A stretch of 44,710 nucleotides of DNA from a virus, in IMG/VR virus record IMGVR_UViG_3300020171_000055, positions 1-44,710 of that record; one strand, 5' to 3'. The notes beneath the pieces were generated by a model, which saw nothing but the letters and a program-made list of their open reading frames with translations, ran no database searches and had not been told where the DNA came from. Both the position numbers and the translations under genes were made by a program. This document shows positions 1-7,816 of this stretch, in pieces. The stretch's first letter is position 1. Each line of letters begins with the position of its first letter.

Positions 1-147
1 CCGATCCTGGTAAACACAAGTCTGAAGCCGTGCGCTTACCTGTCCTCTTCCTGGTTGAATGCAGTGCGCATACCCGCAGCCGCCACGGCTGTTGTACCCA
101 TTGGCATCTCACAACACAACCTTGCCTCGAAACGCATCACAGCGGAT
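1..147. repeat. Terminal redundancy, left copy
   Basis: Bases 1-147 match 44564-44710. Bases 22-147 are identical. The first 21 bases hold four differences (positions 6, 13, 14 and 21). Two are silent, and positions 13-14 change one codon (Asn here, Ala in the right copy). This is what a circular assembly, or a terminally redundant headful-packaged genome, looks like. The unit length would be 44563 bases. Confidence 0.9.
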
Positions 148-1989
148 GGACCAGAGTCAGCAGCTAACCGCAACTACCGCGATTGGACTGCATTGCGCTC
201 GGCTGATGCGGCTGGGCTACCGGCTCTCGCGGAGTTCGGCGAACATGCATTCTACGGCGCCTACAGTAGTCCGGGCAGCAACAGCGACCCCTGGCGCGAG
301 CTGTACTGGGCATCGCTGGCTGGCTTTGGAGTGGGCGCTGACTGGATCGCCTACAACAACACGCACAAGCCCTATGAGACCGTGCTCCAGCAGTGGGTGA
401 ACGACTGCATGAGCAACCCGGCTTGCGGCGCGCTGTTCATGCATGATGTGGAGGACCCCACCTTTCGCGATGCGCCGGGCACCTTCACAGGCAGCGACAT
501 CAAAGGCAACCTCGGGCGAAACCTCGCCATAGCCGCGCCTACTACCTACCCCCAAGCCTGCCGCCAGAACATGGTAACTCAGAGTGTGATTGACGTAGCT
601 GCCTGGTTGGCCTACCCAGCCACAGTGGACTACCCGCGCCCATGCGACACCAACGTGCTGCCCACGCCAAAGGCCACGATCCAGACCACACCGGTGGCGA
701 GCGCGGCTGGCGACATCAACATGCTCCAGCGCCTGGCAAACAGGCAGGCCCGCATCATCCCAGCCGGCGAGACCATGCCGGTCACGATTGACAGCGCTTG
801 GACCGCGGCGGGCAGAGTGTACGACACCACCACATTCCGGTTGATCTATCTGGACAATGGCAGCGATAACATCAGCGTGGTATGGGAGAGCGATGGCCTG
901 GGCTCCTACGGTAGCGAAGTCATCACGCGTGGCGGCACTGGATTGTGGATCGTCTATGAATGGACTGACGCCTTGTTCGCGGGCGGCGACATAGAGCTGG
1001 CCGTGAACTCATTAGATGACCCAGCCTACATCCACATGGTGAGCGTGGAGCTGGATGAAGTAAACACACCCACCCCGACCGCGACCAGCACCGTCACGCT
1101 GACGCCTACCAACACACCAACACCTACATCTACCATCACCAGGACGCCGACACCCACGCCAACCAACACATCAGTACCAGCCGAACCAACCAACACGCCG
1201 GTGCCGACACCGACTGGATCGCACACGCCCACCAACACACCAACCCCCACCGACACACCAACACCAACCAACACGCCGACGCCCACCTACACACCCACCA
1301 ACACCCCCACCTACACGCCGACGCCCACGGTTACGTTGACACCGACCAGCAGCAGTACACCTACCCGCACGAGCACCAGCACCATCACACCCACCCCGAC
1401 GCGCACGTCCACGCCCACCATCACGCCTACGGTGACCACAAACCCTACTGTGGGCGTGTTCACAAACAAGAGCTTCGAGCTGCACTCTGGCGTGCCAGAC
1501 GATGGGACCAGCGATACCTGGATTGGGTGGCTGCGAGGCGACACATCCTCGGCTGTAGTCGAAAGCTCGCGTCATGCACATACTGGCATGTACAGTATCA
1601 AGATGAGTAAGAACCCAGATTACTCGCTTGCTCATGGCGTCCTACAGTACGTCACCGTGTTGCCTGGCAGCACCTACAGGCTGTCCTTCTGGAGTCAGTC
1701 GCCTTCACCTGCGAGCAGCGGAAGCTACCAAGTTTACGACTACGGGACGCCTCGCACTATAGTGGCGCTCACTCACTTGGCCCCGAGCAGCACGGCCTGG
1801 TTCTACACCGGGGTGGACCTCACTGTACCTGCTGGCACCACCCAGGTAGCCGTCATCCTGTTCGGCTACCTGGGCAGCACTCCAAACGTCTCCGTGTACT
1901 ACGATGACGTGAGTCTGCGCTACGTGACCCAGCCCACCCGTACACCCCTGCCTGCCACCCCAGTCGCCACCCGCACACCCATCGCGTAA
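1..1989 (+). CDS. Surface lipoprotein with glycoside-hydrolase-like body, TP linker and C-terminal CBM-like domain (3' part)
   Basis: Open from base 1 in frame 1; it continues without a break the reading frame that starts at 43748 and crosses the circle junction (full protein 934 residues; 662 here). In full-length numbering, the hydrolase-like body contains A-E350-F-G-E353, a plausible catalytic glutamate segment. A low-complexity linker of Thr-Pro, Asn-Thr-Pro and Ser-Thr runs are at about residues 628-752 (bases 1066-1440). After it comes a jelly-roll-like domain starting at FTNKSFE, resembling the CBM4/9 type, then a short TP tail to the TAA stop. Such linkers are common in secreted Chloroflexota proteins. 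The TTG at 55 is not the start: the frame is open upstream and there is no ribosome site there. The function (surface glycan binding or cleavage) is inferred from architecture only. Confidence 0.72.
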   Translation, partial: PILVNTSLKPCAYLSSSWLNAVRIPAAATAVVPIGISQHNLASKRITADGPESAANRNYRDWTALRSADAAGLPALAEFGEHAFYGAYSSPGSNSDPWRELYWASLAGFGVGADWIAYNNTHKPYETVLQQWVNDCMSNPACGALFMHDVEDPTFRDAPGTFTGSDIKGNLGRNLAIAAPTTYPQACRQNMVTQSVIDVAAWLAYPATVDYPRPCDTNVLPTPKATIQTTPVASAAGDINMLQRLANRQARIIPAGETMPVTIDSAWTAAGRVYDTTTFRLIYLDNGSDNISVVWESDGLGSYGSEVITRGGTGLWIVYEWTDALFAGGDIELAVNSLDDPAYIHMVSVELDEVNTPTPTATSTVTLTPTNTPTPTSTITRTPTPTPTNTSVPAEPTNTPVPTPTGSHTPTNTPTPTDTPTPTNTPTPTYTPTNTPTYTPTPTVTLTPTSSSTPTRTSTSTITPTPTRTSTPTITPTVTTNPTVGVFTNKSFELHSGVPDDGTSDTWIGWLRGDTSSAVVESSRHAHTGMYSIKMSKNPDYSLAHGVLQYVTVLPGSTYRLSFWSQSPSPASSGSYQVYDYGTPRTIVALTHLAPSSTAWFYTGVDLTVPAGTTQVAVILFGYLGSTPNVSVYYDDVSLRYVTQPTRTPLPATPVATRTPIA

Positions 1990-2028
1990 CGAATTTCTCC
2001 GAATTTCACCCCAACATTTGGCTGCCCA

Positions 2029-2057
2029 TTGACACAAGGATCAAGCTGTGCTATGAT
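2029..2057 (+). promoter_or_regulatory. Sigma70-type early promoter
   Basis: TTGACA at 2029-2034, a 17-base spacer, and TATGAT at 2052-2057. Start of transcription would be near 2064, just ahead of the GAGGTGAG ribosome site of the HTH gene at 2075. The -35 plus the first ten spacer bases are identical to those of the minus-strand promoter at 14239-14267. Confidence 0.85.
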
Positions 2058-2074
2058 AGGGGTAGAGGTGAGGC

Positions 2075-2299
2075 ATGGCGCTATACAAAGCAGAACCCAT
2101 AGAACTGACAGTGCGACTGCGAGAGTGGGTGCAGGAGACGGGGCAATACCAGAAGGACGTTGCCAAGGACCTGGGCATCACTGTCGAGCACATGTCCAGA
2201 ATCATGAACGGGAGGCTCAATGTAACGACAGACATCATCGGGCGGTTTGCCCTCTGCTATGGATTTGCCACAGCGAGGGACGTGTTTGGAGTAGGCTAG
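2075..2299 (+). CDS. Small Cro/C1-type (XRE) HTH regulator
   Basis: 74 residues, almost entirely one helix-turn-helix domain. QYQKDVAKDLGITVEHMSRI is a typical XRE recognition segment at about residues 25-44, followed by NGRLNVTTDIIGRFALCYGF. The protein is too short for a C-terminal oligomerisation or peptidase domain, so it is more Cro-like than CI-like. It is the first gene after a consensus promoter, with ribosome site GAGGTGAG ending 1-2 bases before the ATG. Likely an autoregulator of the early operon, and a candidate to bind the paired inverted repeats at 14268-14304, although no copy of that operator is visible at its own promoter. Confidence 0.85.
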   Translation: MALYKAEPIELTVRLREWVQETGQYQKDVAKDLGITVEHMSRIMNGRLNVTTDIIGRFALCYGFATARDVFGVG

Positions 2300-2309
2300 G
2301 GAGGGGACC

Positions 2310-2528
2310 ATGCCGGAATGGGTGTCGGTGTTGTTGGTGCTGGACCCCACGTGTAGCAGCGAGCAGGGCAACAGCTTACCATCGCACATCGCAATGGAGT
2401 ACGTAGCGGCAATCCTGTACCACGATGACGAGACAGAGATCAAGCTGAGCACTGGCTACAACCTGTTCATCCGTGATGCAGCCAGTCGAGAGAAGTTCCG
2501 GGGCGTAGCGTCGGCTCATGCAGTATAG
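2310..2528 (+). CDS. Hypothetical early protein, 72 aa
   Basis: ATG follows a good ribosome site (AGGGAGGGGACC) ten bases after the HTH gene, and a GGGGGGAATAAC leader follows for the next gene, so it sits in a tight operon. I do not recognise a family. The sequence is soluble and mildly acidic, with a middle segment VAAILYHDDETEIKLSTGYN that reads like beta strands. It lies between a regulator and the ERF recombination gene, which suggests an early role but nothing more specific. Confidence 0.7.
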   Translation: MPEWVSVLLVLDPTCSSEQGNSLPSHIAMEYVAAILYHDDETEIKLSTGYNLFIRDAASREKFRGVASAHAV

Positions 2529-2539
2529 GGGGGAATAAC

Positions 2540-3325
2540 ATGGAGCAGTCAGAGAGCATTGGAGCATTGGCGAAGGCGTTGTCGCAGGCGCAGGGCGAGA
2601 TGAAGCCTGCCTTGATGAACGCGAGCAATCCGTTCTTGAAGAATAGGTACGCTGACCTGGGCTCGGTGATCGAGGCAGTGCGACCCATCCTGGCGAAGTA
2701 CAGCCTTGCTTTCACGCAGCACGCTGAGAGCACGTTGGACCGCTGGGTTTCAGTTACCACACAGATCATGCACGAGTCGGGAGAGTGGCAGCGAAGCAGT
2801 CTCGGCATGCTGCTCGTAGATGTGAAGGGCCAAAGCCCGGCGCAAGCTATGGGCAGTCAGGTTACGTACATGAAGCGGTACGGTTTGACCGGGGTGTTCG
2901 GCATCTACGCTGACGAGGACACCGACGGCAACGTCGGCACCGCACCAGAGCAGTCAGCCCGGGCGGCGGTGGAGGAGCGCAGAGCAAGGCAGGAGTCAGC
3001 GGGTAGGGCCGCCCCTATCACCTATGAGGGCCGGTCAACAGAACCGACACCGAGCGAGCAGGACTTCCAGCAGAACGTTGCCTCGGTAGAGCGCAAGCAC
3101 TGGATCGAGAACCCCACCATGCGTGCAGCCTTCTGGGCCTGGACCAAGAACCAACTCGGTCTGACCAGCGAGCAGGTGCATGAGGCACTGGGAGTGGAGC
3201 GTATCGCCAACTTGACCGGCTCGAAGTCGGAGGCGATGGACCTAATCATCCACTACCGGGACGCGCTGCTGGACGCGAAGCAGACAGCACAGGAGGCAAG
3301 TCGTGTCAACGCCAATCAATCATGA
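2540..3325 (+). CDS. ERF-family single-strand annealing protein
   Basis: 261 residues. The N-terminal two thirds match the ERF superfamily pattern: an early helix, NPFLKNRYADLGSVIEAVRPIL (about residues 29-50), a beta-rich centre with MHESGEWQRSSLGML, then QAMGSQVTYMKRYGLTGVFGIYADEDTDGN (about 101-130). ERF proteins form rings on single-stranded DNA and promote annealing during phage recombination, genome circularisation and double-strand-break repair. The C-terminal third is charged and probably mediates partner contacts. The gene overlaps the next by 23 bases. Its position ahead of the initiator and helicase genes is usual for a phage recombination/replication module. Confidence 0.88.
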   Translation: MEQSESIGALAKALSQAQGEMKPALMNASNPFLKNRYADLGSVIEAVRPILAKYSLAFTQHAESTLDRWVSVTTQIMHESGEWQRSSLGMLLVDVKGQSPAQAMGSQVTYMKRYGLTGVFGIYADEDTDGNVGTAPEQSARAAVEERRARQESAGRAAPITYEGRSTEPTPSEQDFQQNVASVERKHWIENPTMRAAFWAWTKNQLGLTSEQVHEALGVERIANLTGSKSEAMDLIIHYRDALLDAKQTAQEASRVNANQS

Positions 3326-3539
3326 CGAGAGCTCACCCTGTGATGTATGCGAGGAGGTGTGCTGGCCCAAGTGCCATGTGTACCTGGAGATCAGGCAGCC
3401 GGTGGCAGTGCAGCATGTGGACGACGACCCGGAGTGTGAGCATGGTCGGCTCGTGAGTGACGGGTGCAGCGAGTGCGACAAGTGGGCATGGGCTGACATG
3501 CAGTACGACGAGGAGCGGATTGCTAGGAGGGCACGATGA
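3303..3539 (+). CDS. Cys-rich small protein, probable zinc binder
   Basis: 78 residues from a GTG start inside the end of the ERF gene, with AGGAGG 5-6 bases upstream deciding the start. Two cysteine clusters stand out: CDVCEEVCWPKCH near residues 13-25, and ECEHGRLVSDGCSECDKW near 44-61. Paired CxxC motifs of this kind usually hold zinc. The C-terminus is basic (ERIARRAR). The stop overlaps the next ATG. No family recognised; one of several short Cys-rich proteins in this early region. Confidence 0.72.
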   Translation: MSTPINHDESSPCDVCEEVCWPKCHVYLEIRQPVAVQHVDDDPECEHGRLVSDGCSECDKWAWADMQYDEERIARRAR

Positions 3540-3745
3540 ACACTACCAGGGTAACACTCAACCGGTACGAGATCACTTGTGTCGAGCATTTCCTGGAGAA
3601 GACAGGCAACCAGGTCAGCTTCGCAGAGGCAGCAAGACGGCTGGTGCGGCTGGGCTTTTCTGACTGGGTGACGGAGGTGGGCACCAAGGCGGACCGGTAC
3701 AACCCGGAGATCATCCCGTTCGTCGATCCACCACTGGAAGAATGA
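3536..3745 (+). CDS. Hypothetical early protein, RHH-like, 69 aa
   Basis: ATG overlaps the previous TGA, with CTAGGAGGGCACG as ribosome site. The start NTTRVTLNRYEITCVEHFLEKTG followed by VSFAEAARRLVRLGFSDWV has the layout of a short strand followed by two helices seen in ribbon-helix-helix regulators, and it resembles the gene product at 3904. The RHH call is tentative. It is the last gene before a 12-bp perfect hairpin at 3819-3852. Confidence 0.6.
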   Translation: MNTTRVTLNRYEITCVEHFLEKTGNQVSFAEAARRLVRLGFSDWVTEVGTKADRYNPEIIPFVDPPLEE

Positions 3746-3818
3746 CAGTAGGCTGGCCCGCACGCGGCGACGGTGATTCCGTCCTGGCGGCGGCTCGGCT
3801 GGCTTTCCTCCTTTGCGG

Positions 3819-3852
3819 CTGGTTGGTAGGGGCGCAAGTTCCTACCAACCAG
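3819..3852 (+). terminator. 12-bp perfect hairpin, probable terminator of the first early operon
   Basis: CTGGTTGGTAGG at 3819-3830 is the exact reverse complement of 3841-3852, with a ten-base loop. No clear U tract follows, so it may terminate poorly or serve as a protein site. It lies between the first early operon (2075-3745) and a fresh consensus promoter at 3869. The stretch 3746-3818 holds no convincing gene. Confidence 0.55.
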
Positions 3853-3868
3853 TTGGAAGATTAGACAT

Positions 3869-3897
3869 TTGACAGGGGGGCATAACTGATGTACAAT
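3869..3897 (+). promoter_or_regulatory. Sigma70-type promoter of the RHH/replication operon
   Basis: TTGACA at 3869-3874, a 17-base spacer, TACAAT at 3892-3897. The predicted transcription start (about 3903-3905) coincides with the ATG at 3904, so the first mRNA is likely leaderless. Confidence 0.8.
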
Positions 3898-3903
3898 AGA
3901 CCC

Positions 3904-4074
3904 ATGATGAAGAAGATGAAAGTGTACGCACCGGACGAACTGATCGACCACGTGAAGGCGTACGCTGAAGCTGAGTACGAGGGCAACTTCAGCCAGGCAG
4001 TAAGACGCCTACTTGTTCAAGCGCTCCGCATGAACTACGGCCCTGACTTCGAAGAGCACCCAGCAGGAGAGTAG
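3904..4074 (+). CDS. Ribbon-helix-helix (CopG/Arc-like) regulator, 56 aa
   Basis: MMKKMKVYAPDELIDHVKAY gives the beta strand and first helix, and GNFSQAVRRLLVQAL the second helix of a ribbon-helix-helix DNA-binding domain (about residues 4-43). An in-frame ATG at 3889 is excluded because the -10 box (3892-3897) overlaps it; 3904 or 3907 then sits at the transcription start, suggesting leaderless translation. Proteins of this kind dimerise and bind inverted repeats, commonly repressing their own promoter. The stop is followed after one base by the initiator ATG, so regulator and initiator are co-transcribed. Confidence 0.75.
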   Translation: MMKKMKVYAPDELIDHVKAYAEAEYEGNFSQAVRRLLVQALRMNYGPDFEEHPAGE

Positions 4075-4075
4075 C

Positions 4076-4942
4076 ATGGCTGAGTTCAGGACAGTACAGA
4101 CCAGGATGTGGCGGGAGGATAAGTGGTTTCAGGACTTGCCAGTCGACGCCCGTCTGCTGTGGGTCTACCTGTTCACGAACCCGAGCGCCTCCATCTGTGG
4201 CATGTATCGCTTGCCTGTCAAGACGATTGCATTCGAGAGTGGGCTCACATGCAAGCGAGTGGAAGAACTCCTGGAACAATTCGAGCAAGCCGGCAAGATC
4301 GTCTATCAAGATTCGATCCTTTGGGTAGTCAAGATGCGTGACAACCAGCTCGGACCAAAGATCAGCGAGAACCAACAGAAGGGTATCGATAAGGATATCA
4401 GCAAGGTGCCTGCATCTGAGATCAAGAACAAGTATCTGGAGCGGTATGGATACCCTATCGATACCCTATCGATAGGTCGCGCTACGTTACGTTACGTTAC
4501 TGTTACAGATACGGTAACAGGTACGGTAACAGGTACGGTACGAGACGATACCGAAACGGATACCCTGCCGGATGCTGACGCATCCGGCAATCCTCCGGAA
4601 GATATCCTGCTTAAGAGAGGAGAAGTTAAGAGAAGAGAAGAGAAGGTAGTCGCTCCGCTCCCACCTGCTGCTCAAGTCTATCTCGATTGTGGTGGGACAT
4701 GGCCGAAGGGAAAGCTCAAGGGAGGAGAGAGTAAGAAGGACAAGGCTGTCCGTGTGATAGCAGAGAAGGTTGGTGATAACCAGCAAGCACTGAAGTTATG
4801 GGGAGAGGTAGTTGATGGATGGTGCACTCAGTGGTCGTCGGTAAGCTACGCGAGCATGTTGGAGAGGTTCGAGAAGGGGAGCGTTCCTGGTAAGAGCAGC
4901 GGGAATGGCAGACCGGCAGAGATTCCAGCGGGGGTATGGTAA
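4076..4942 (+). CDS. Phage replication initiator (lambda O/DnaD-like)
   Basis: 288 residues. Residues about 20-90 (ARLLWVYLFTNPSASICGMY, then KTIAFESGLTCKRVEELLEQFEQAGKIVY) form a winged-helix domain typical of phage replication initiators. The middle is low complexity (V-T-G-T repeats) because the gene carries tandem DNA repeats at 4451-4540. The C-terminal part, with KAVRVIAEKVGDNQQALKLWGEVV, is helical and could contact the helicase or its loader. The gene sits directly upstream of, and overlaps, the DnaB-like helicase, as O/P-type modules do. Expected role: bind the internal iterons, melt the origin and recruit the helicase. Family placement rests on domain style, not a search. Confidence 0.75.
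   Translation: MAEFRTVQTRMWREDKWFQDLPVDARLLWVYLFTNPSASICGMYRLPVKTIAFESGLTCKRVEELLEQFEQAGKIVYQDSILWVVKMRDNQLGPKISENQQKGIDKDISKVPASEIKNKYLERYGYPIDTLSIGRATLRYVTVTDTVTGTVTGTVRDDTETDTLPDADASGNPPEDILLKRGEVKRREEKVVAPLPPAAQVYLDCGGTWPKGKLKGGESKKDKAVRVIAEKVGDNQQALKLWGEVVDGWCTQWSSVSYASMLERFEKGSVPGKSSGNGRPAEIPAGVW
4451..4655. other. Candidate replication origin inside the initiator gene
   Basis: Four elements lie in sequence. An 11-base unit TACCCTATCGA is repeated in tandem at 4451-4472. GTTAC is iterated at 4486-4506. The 12-base unit ACGGTAACAGGT is repeated at 4511-4534 with a further half unit. A 10-bp perfect hairpin (TGCCGGATGC, loop TGAC) spans 4566-4589. A purine-only AG-rich strand follows at about 4610-4655. 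Iterons followed by an asymmetric purine tract inside the initiator gene is the lambda-type origin layout. The role is inference from structure. Confidence 0.6.
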
Positions 4943-6180
4943 TGGACAAGCTCTTGGATCAACGAGTCGAAGCTGAACGGGCACTGATGGGCACGGCCTT
5001 CATCGCGCAGGCCGAGACGCGTGAGACGTGCGGCTGGCTCAAGCCGGAGTCGTTCTGGGTTGAAGATGGCGCACACTTCTGGAAGCGATTCATTGCAGGA
5101 GAGAACGCCCACGATATCGCGGTAGACATGGGGCTGCTGGTTACGATAGCAGGCTGGGGCAATGACATTCCCAGTTCGATGTTCGGCAATACCTGGGCGC
5201 ACAGGGTGGCACAAGGCTCATACATGGATGAGATCGAGCGTCTGACTTTGCAAGCCGCACATGCCGCGCACAATGGCAGCTATGATGCCACCAAGGAGCT
5301 GATCGACAAGATCACTGCCTTACAGCCTCAAGCGCACAGTGGTGGGAGGAACTGGTTCGACGCAGCTTGCTCATTCACCGAGGCCATTGAGGCTGATGTG
5401 CGCTCCATTCCCACTGGTCTGCCGACTCTGGATGGAGCAACCGGAGGACTGGAGCGGCAAGCAGAGAGCGTCATTGCAGCTCGTCCCAGCCAGGGCAAGA
5501 GCACGTTGGCTTTGCAGATCGCCATACACGCAGCCAGGAACAATGCACGCGTGCTGTTCGTGTCCTTGGAGATGTCTGAAGTCAACCTGTTTGCACGAGC
5601 CGCTTGTCCGCTGGTCGATGTTACGTGGTTGGATGTGCGCAGGGGACTGGTCAAGCGGGCTGACAAGGAGCGTCTCAAGCAAGCCGCGGCCGAGATGGGC
5701 AGCGAGTTAGCGTACAACTTGTTTGTCTATGACAAGCGGGCTACGACTGAGACCGTGTGGGAACTGGCGCAGACACATCGTGCTGACCTGGTATTCGTGG
5801 ATCACTTGCGGAAGTTGGGTGACCGCTACGAACTGAACGAGGTCAAGCGCCTGGGCTGGATCACCAATCGCATGAAAGACATGGCGAAGCAGCTCAACTT
5901 GCACGTCTGCCTGTTGGTGCAGCTCAACCGAGGGGCCGATGCTGACGCCAACAGTGCGCCGGAACTGAGACACTTGCGCGACTCGGGCGAGATTGAGGAG
6001 GACGCTGACCTCGTGATGATGCTGCATGGGTTGCCGGTCGAGGATAAAGACCGTCACTTGCCTACCCGTGACACTGACCTGTGGATTCGCAAGGCCAGGG
6101 ACGGCGTGCGTGATGACAAGGTGGAGCTGCGTTACAGTTTGAGACGACAGATGTTTGCTAGCAGGAGGAACAATGACTAA
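4942..6180 (+). CDS. dnaB: DnaB-like replicative helicase
   Basis: 412 residues from the ATG that overlaps the initiator stop (TAATG); the ATG at 4936 is too close to the GCGGGGG ribosome site. An N-terminal helical domain precedes a RecA-like ATPase with Walker A RPSQGKST (Lys about 186), SLEMS, the Walker B-like segment ADLVFVDHL, and the DnaB-specific tail QLNR, LRDSGEIEEDADLVMML, RKARDG. The family forms hexameric rings that unwind DNA 5' to 3' at the fork. The N-terminal domain is divergent from host DnaB. With the initiator gene upstream it forms the core replication module; no phage polymerase or primase was seen, so host enzymes are probably used. Confidence 0.9.
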   Translation: MDKLLDQRVEAERALMGTAFIAQAETRETCGWLKPESFWVEDGAHFWKRFIAGENAHDIAVDMGLLVTIAGWGNDIPSSMFGNTWAHRVAQGSYMDEIERLTLQAAHAAHNGSYDATKELIDKITALQPQAHSGGRNWFDAACSFTEAIEADVRSIPTGLPTLDGATGGLERQAESVIAARPSQGKSTLALQIAIHAARNNARVLFVSLEMSEVNLFARAACPLVDVTWLDVRRGLVKRADKERLKQAAAEMGSELAYNLFVYDKRATTETVWELAQTHRADLVFVDHLRKLGDRYELNEVKRLGWITNRMKDMAKQLNLHVCLLVQLNRGADADANSAPELRHLRDSGEIEEDADLVMMLHGLPVEDKDRHLPTRDTDLWIRKARDGVRDDKVELRYSLRRQMFASRRNND

Positions 6181-6490
6181 CGAGGAGCGATTGCGGGCTG
6201 AGCTTGGCAGGATGCGAGAGGCGTACGGCCAGCAATACGAGCGGATACGGGAGTTGGAGCAGGGGGAGTCGATGACTGACTGGGGCAAGGTGATAGTTAC
6301 GTTGCGCGCGGAGAATGCCAGGTTGCGGGCGGCGCTGTTGATGGTCGAGCACGTCACGGTCAATCTCTACCCCACCAGTAGAAGTGCCGTGTGTCTGTGG
6401 TGTGGTCAGAGAGAGGAAGATGGGCATCGCGACGATTGCCTCAGGCAGATTGCTTTGGAGGTGGACAATGCACCCAGCGACCCAACGTGA
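6173..6490 (+). CDS. Hypothetical coiled-coil protein with C-terminal zinc motif
   Basis: 105 residues from ATG 6173, chosen for the strong AGGAGG seven bases upstream (the longer frame from 6155 lacks one). Residues 1-60 are heptad-like and charged (RLRAELGRMREAYGQQYERI; VIVTLRAENARLRAALL), predicting a coiled coil. The end has C-L-W-C, then H and C (CLWCGQREEDGHRDDC), a probable zinc knuckle. Such coiled-coil plus CxxCG-x-HxxxC proteins are common unnamed phage genes. Overlaps both neighbours. Confidence 0.7.
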   Translation: MTNEERLRAELGRMREAYGQQYERIRELEQGESMTDWGKVIVTLRAENARLRAALLMVEHVTVNLYPTSRSAVCLWCGQREEDGHRDDCLRQIALEVDNAPSDPT

Positions 6491-6797
6491 GGACGTGATC
6501 GACGACCAGTACGACGAGCTCGTCGTGGCGCACGGCTGTTGCGCCAGGCGGATGCGGTCCGAGTATGACAGGCTGGTAGAGAAGCTGCTGACTTCGCTCG
6601 CCCACCGAAACGTGCCGGCGTGTGGACTGCGCCAGTGGGAGCTTATCAATCGGAAGTTCACACACAACGAGCTCCATATGCTACGCGACGCGTTGGAGTT
6701 CCGGGACTGGATCACGGTGGGATGGACTGGGCAGAAACAACAACGGCTCTATAGGATTACGGGCCTGGGCATACAGCAACTGGAGGCGATGACGTGA
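6468..6797 (+). CDS. Hypothetical early protein, 109 aa
   Basis: ATG 6468 has TTGGAGGTGGACA directly upstream; the in-frame ATG at 6384 lies well inside the previous gene and lacks a site. The C-terminal half (FTHNELHMLRDALEFRDWITV, then QQRLYRITGLGIQQLEAM) reads like a winged-helix with a beta wing. A DNA-binding role is possible but not established. It overlaps the nuclease gene start (GTGA). Confidence 0.62.
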   Translation: MHPATQREDVIDDQYDELVVAHGCCARRMRSEYDRLVEKLLTSLAHRNVPACGLRQWELINRKFTHNELHMLRDALEFRDWITVGWTGQKQQRLYRITGLGIQQLEAMT

Positions 6798-7801
6798 ACG
6801 ACAACGAGCAGATGTTCCTCACCCTACTGAAGCCAGGTCCAGGAAAGGGGTGGTCTTCTGGAAGGGAGTATGTTCCACGCCAAACTTGCGAGACATGTGG
6901 AGTCTTGTTCTACGCGCCACCAGTATTGATGCGCAGAGGTGGCGGCCGCTTCTGCTCATACGCGTGTCGCGGAAAGGCAACGCTTGGCAAGAACAACCCT
7001 CAGTACTTGCGTTGGGATGTGGTGTGCGATAAGTGCGCGACAGTATTCGAGATGAGACCAAACATGTGGCGCAAGTTGAAGCACGTTATCTGTCCAGACT
7101 GCAAGGAGGCAGCAGCCATTGAACGTGCCAAGCCTAAGCCAGAGCGAAAGAAGAAAGAACCAAAGCCAGTAACTCCAAAACGTGAAAGAGCAAAGGCAAT
7201 TCCACGAGAGCCAAAGCCCAAGCGAGAACTCAAGCACAGACCACAGAACATCAAGCGTCCCGAGTGTTGGATCAAGCGCGACTGTGAGACGTGCGGGAAA
7301 GCGATGGAGGTTCAGACCTGTGTCGCTAATAAGGGGCAGGGCAGGTTCTGTTCGAGGAGATGCTTTGGCATGGCAAAGGCCCGCGACAATACGGAGCACC
7401 AGTACAGCAGGACTAAAGGGGGAAAGCGTGACGACCTTGATGGGTTGTATGTGCGCTCTGGCTGGGAAGCGAACTACGCGCGCTATCTCAATTGGCTGTT
7501 GTCCATTGGCGAGATCACGGCGTGGGAGTACGAGCCCGATACGTTCGAGTTTGCTGGCATCAAGAAGGGCACGCGATTCTACACGCCCGACTTCAAGATC
7601 ACGAACAACGATGGGTCAATCGAGTACCACGAGGTCAAGGGATGGATGGACCAGAAGAGCGCAACCAAGCTCAGTCGCATGGCGAAGTACTATCCAGAGA
7701 TCAAGATCATTCTGATAGACAACGACGTGTACCGTGCCATCTCACGACAGGTTCGAAAGATCATACCAAACTGGGAAACATCTGAGAAGCACGTGTGGTA
7801 A
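6794..7801 (+). CDS. Zinc-ribbon / PD-(D/E)XK nuclease (DUF1064-like), possible junction resolvase
   Basis: 335 residues. The N-terminal half has several cysteine pairs: CETC about residue 32, CSYAC about 53, CDKC about 77, CPDC about 99. After a long Lys/Pro/Glu-rich hinge come CETC and CSRRC at about 165-190. The C-terminal 120 residues form a nuclease core: RSGWEANYARYLNWL, YTPDFKI (Asp of the PD motif) and EYHEVKGWMD (ExK). This fits DUF1064-type phage nucleases, related to Holliday-junction resolvases of the PD-(D/E)XK fold. Placement after ERF and helicase supports a recombination/branch-resolution role. Substrate preference cannot be read from sequence. Confidence 0.78.
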   Translation: MNDNEQMFLTLLKPGPGKGWSSGREYVPRQTCETCGVLFYAPPVLMRRGGGRFCSYACRGKATLGKNNPQYLRWDVVCDKCATVFEMRPNMWRKLKHVICPDCKEAAAIERAKPKPERKKKEPKPVTPKRERAKAIPREPKPKRELKHRPQNIKRPECWIKRDCETCGKAMEVQTCVANKGQGRFCSRRCFGMAKARDNTEHQYSRTKGGKRDDLDGLYVRSGWEANYARYLNWLLSIGEITAWEYEPDTFEFAGIKKGTRFYTPDFKITNNDGSIEYHEVKGWMDQKSATKLSRMAKYYPEIKIILIDNDVYRAISRQVRKIIPNWETSEKHVW

Positions 7802-7816
7802 TTGGAGGGAGACGTG

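Noticed and set aside
1026-1635. Long minus-strand frames opposite the TP-rich linker
   Set aside because: They mirror a low-complexity repeat; Val/Gly-rich translation without ribosome sites is a composition artefact.
55-1989. Independent gene starting at TTG 55
   Set aside because: The frame is open to base 1, has no ribosome site at 55, and joins in frame with the lipoprotein gene at the other end of the window.
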